DNA of 45,169 nt from JAMIFV01 sp035906055 (GTDB lineage Bacteria; Pseudomonadota; Alphaproteobacteria; Rickettsiales; JABCZZ01), in NCBI GenBank assembly GCA_035906055.1, contig JAMIFV010000076.1:1-45169 (forward strand), given 5' to 3'. Made by a program: the position numbers and the translations under genes. The notes beneath the pieces are model-generated. The model was given only the letters and a program-made list of their open reading frames with translations, searched no databases and was not told the origin of the DNA. Positions 43,352 to 45,169 of this stretch are shown piece by piece (position 1 is the stretch's first letter; each line of letters opens with the position of its first letter).

Positions 43352-43901
43352 GTCTTCCTCGTAGTGTTGCCGATGTTAGCGGAGCTGTTATTTTCAGCCC
43401 TTTATCCTCTCATTCTGCCAGCGAATGTTTAACAAACATCTAAACAAGTCTTACCATTTGCTTACTGTTTTCGCTTTTTTCACCAGCGAAAAACGCACAT
43501 TTATTGGCCTGATATATAACGATATTATACGTTTTTTATTTTATAGTATAAGAAAGTTTCTGCGGTGAACAGAACTCTTTCACCGTCAGGGTCTCGGCGC
43601 GGCGGGTAGGGTCGATACAAGCGGATTCCAGCCATTTCACGCCGTTAGAGCGTTTTCGCTTTATTTGTTCGCTAGGCTCACGACTCATTAAACGTAAACT
43701 TTCTTTTCCTCTCCCGCTTTGCAGGAGAGGGAAAGTTATGAGTCCTGAGCCTAGGCAGCCGAGGCGAGGTGCGCGCAGTGTACGCGTGAGTCACATGAGC
43801 ACACCGAGACCGATGGATGTGAACCTTTAGCCCCGGCGAAGGCCGGGGAACGCGAACGATTAAATGAAAAATGTTCTAGCCACGGCAAGGCATGCAAAGG
43901 A
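43352..43901. other. Long non-coding gap upstream of clpA
   Basis: No convincing gene is present on either strand. From the clpA side it holds an AT-rich region (43430-43560) likely to contain the clpA promoter and a hairpin CGGTGAA/TTCACCG (43563-43585). The large palindrome at 43672-43754 and a CCCCGGC-GAAG-GCCGGGG hairpin (43831-43848) follow. The mixture suggests an accumulation of dispersed repeats. Confidence 0.6.
43672..43754. repeat. 83-base nested palindrome
   Basis: Outer arms CTAGGCTCACGACTCAT (43672-43688) and ATGAGTCCTGAGCCTAG (43738-43754) pair at 16 of 17 positions. Inside them AACTTTC/GAAAGTT (43697-43703, 43731-43737) and CCTCTCC/GGAGAGG (43708-43714, 43724-43730) pair, with a TTTT bulge and a 9-base loop. 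The result is a long cruciform or RNA hairpin. It encodes no protein. Confidence 0.8.
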
Positions 43902-44897
43902 TTAGCCGCGTTGGCTGCTTCTGTCGTTTTGCGCGATTGCCATTATCCCTGTAACCATGCGCGTAAGTTTATTATGTGACGCATCGTATGATGAAACGTG
44001 AAATGGAAGTGTAGCATGAGCATCAAAAAGTTTTTTGGTGATTTCATGCTCATCGTTTCTCAGTATCTCGCGGGCTGCCTTATCGTGCCTGAGGTCGGAT
44101 AGCATTAAAGCGTTCCACTGTTGATCGCTTAATCCTGTTACGGCTTTGAGGTGTTCATCGTCATATGGCTTATCAATCTTTGCAAAAATATGTCGTATTT
44201 CATCGCGGTAGAATGCGGCATTACCTGTGCCTTCCCGCCATGATAAATCTTTTTCCGGGGGAGGGGGGAATCTTCTGCGAACCAAATCATCACTTACCGG
44301 TGTAGGTATATTATCATCATCTTTCAGAAGGCCCCTTAGCCTTTCTGAATGTGGAAATTTGGCGCTGTCGAGTCTTATTATGGCCGCCTTTTCAAGCGCT
44401 CTGACCTGACTGCGTTTCAGACCTAATGTTTCGGCGGTTTCTTCGCCGGTATAGCCATCTACGAAACGTAAATTTATGACCTCGCGCTGTTGGGGAGGGA
44501 GTAGCGCTAATGCTTCATCCATTGCCTGCTTTAGCTCAGCTCTGGCACGGTGCGCGTACGGATCGTGTGTACGGGTATCTGGACTGTCAGCAGGTAATGT
44601 TGAGATCGCTGCATGTTCTTCCTCTTGTCTTTTTTTATCTTTAGTAAACTGTTGGCGCAGGTCAAGCTGCATACACCGGCTAAAATTGTTCCAGCCCGCT
44701 TCGCTTCCGTCAAAATTAGAAGCATCCATGATATTTTTTATCAACACCTCTTGCACTATTTCTTTCACGCGCTCTGTATCCATATGTTCCCCGTAAACCT
44801 GTCCTGCAATACGTGTGGCGGATCTGTCCACAAAAGGCTGGATGGTCTTTAGGAAAGGATCACGTGCGGACAAATCCCCTTCACCGATGCGTGTCAT
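43902..44897 (-). CDS. Sigma-70-like transcription factor, 5' end probably lost
   Basis: From ATG 44897 it has 331 residues. Region 4 of a sigma-70/ECF-like factor is clear (EALALLPPQQREVINLRFVDG, then YTGEETAETLGLKRSQVRAL), and the N-terminal part resembles region 2 (VKEIVQEVLIKNI...). The C-terminal 150 residues are an unusual charged extension with RRRFPPPPEKD. The frame stays open about 35 codons upstream (RDDEDYLSSNRHFTPEG...) and then meets a TAA at the edge of the IS5-like element. The original start was thus probably removed by the insertion, and the residual gene may not be expressed normally. Confidence 0.65.
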   Translation of the reverse strand: MTRIGEGDLSARDPFLKTIQPFVDRSATRIAGQVYGEHMDTERVKEIVQEVLIKNIMDASNFDGSEAGWNNFSRCMQLDLRQQFTKDKKRQEEEHAAISTLPADSPDTRTHDPYAHRARAELKQAMDEALALLPPQQREVINLRFVDGYTGEETAETLGLKRSQVRALEKAAIIRLDSAKFPHSERLRGLLKDDDNIPTPVSDDLVRRRFPPPPEKDLSWREGTGNAAFYRDEIRHIFAKIDKPYDDEHLKAVTGLSDQQWNALMLSDLRHDKAAREILRNDEHEITKKLFDAHATLPFHVSSYDASHNKLTRMVTGIMAIAQNDRSSQRG

Positions 44898-44979
44898 CAG
44901 GCTGCTCAGATGCTTGTGGCCCTCAGGGGTGAAGTGACGGTTACTACTGAGATAGTCTTCATCATCGCGGGTTAGACAC

Positions 44980-45169
44980 TGTTAGTTAATTATTAAGATT
45001 TAGGTGATAGTGCTCCCAAGATAGGAGTGTATCATATGAACCCACGCTTTTACCCTGTATCCGAGTCGTTTTTTGATGCGCATATATTACCATTGATTGC
45101 CGCGCATTACTCCCGCGCTGGCCGTCCGCGCAATGTCAGCCATTATCAGGTATTTTCTGCTCTGTTATA
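44980..45169 (+). mobile_element. IS5-family insertion sequence, partial
   Basis: An IS element enters from the right edge. The transposase start is at 45036. The element boundary is inferred to lie near 44975-44990 (TTAGACACTGTTAGTTAAT), where the open frame of the sigma-like gene ends. The exact terminal repeat and target duplication cannot be fixed without the other end. Confidence 0.6.
45036..45169 (+). CDS. IS5-family transposase, N-terminal fragment
   Basis: The frame from ATG 45036 runs off the right edge, giving 44 residues that open MNPRFYPVSESFFDAHILPL and continue AGRPRNVSHYQVFSALL. This is the N-terminal DUF4096-like pattern (…hilPli…GRPr-vs-y-vf-all) of IS5-family transposases. 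It has a typical AGGAG ribosome-binding site at 45023-45027. The catalytic region is outside the window. Confidence 0.7.
   Translation, partial: MNPRFYPVSESFFDAHILPLIAAHYSRAGRPRNVSHYQVFSALL

Noticed and set aside
43352..43901. A clpS gene or a small RNA gene in the clpA upstream gap
   Set aside because: No frame of about 100 codons with ClpS motifs is present, and the hairpins match dispersed repeats better than a known RNA family.

Overview
This window looks like chromosomal DNA of an alphaproteobacterium. Several gene orders seen here are typical of that class: radA-cvpA-purF-SDR; aroK-aroB with a DUF6898-like ORF, diverging from xerD; pepA diverging from lptF-lptG-lptD-surA; and secB diverging from a Tim44-like gene, mltA and an Smr gene. 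Base composition is GC-rich, with AT-rich gaps. I cannot place it more finely. No database search was run, so family calls rest on motifs, length and context.

Layout: 1-200 is the end of an IS1595-like insertion sequence. Positions 290-2227 hold an exported GlcG/HbpS-type protein, a YoaK/DUF1275 membrane protein and tRNA-Gly(CCC). Positions 2283-7598 form a tight + strand group: radA, cvpA, purF, a rhomboid protease and an SDR. Positions 7636-10940 hold a small exported protein, an MFS transporter and an orphan histidine kinase. Positions 11017-14309 are the most unusual locus: a short membrane protein with a PUA/EVE-like region, followed by a 917-residue protein with two GT60-type (Skp1 GlcNAc-transferase-like) domains and a C-terminal prolyl-4-hydroxylase-like domain. 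Positions 14487-16050 hold a decayed VapBC-type module (intact antitoxin, internally deleted toxin) and a type IV pilin-like gene put out of frame by a run of ten C residues.

Positions 16192-20565 hold xerD, a conserved periplasmic protein, a 42-residue small protein, aroK, aroB and a DUF6898-like ORF. Positions 20560-28047 (minus) hold envelope genes: a GT-C membrane glycosyltransferase, surA, lptD, lptG and lptF. These supply the outer-membrane chaperone and the LPS transport machine. Then come pepA, dapB, a pyruvate/indolepyruvate-decarboxylase-like enzyme, an exported protein translationally coupled to secB, a Tim44-like protein, mltA, Smr, an OmpR/EnvZ-type pair, and a second two-component pair whose regulator is fused to an RsbW-like ATPase. 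clpA follows with a strong terminator and no adjacent clpS. The right end holds a sigma-70-like gene whose 5' end seems to have been removed by an IS5-like element that continues past the window.

Small palindromic repeats occupy several gaps. Two related elements (34286-34408 and 40748-40890) begin at the stop codon of the gene before them, and the first 31 bases of mltA are a near copy of part of the first element. The main candidates for something new are the hydroxylase/double-glycosyltransferase fusion, the poly-C switch in the pilin gene, and this repeat family.
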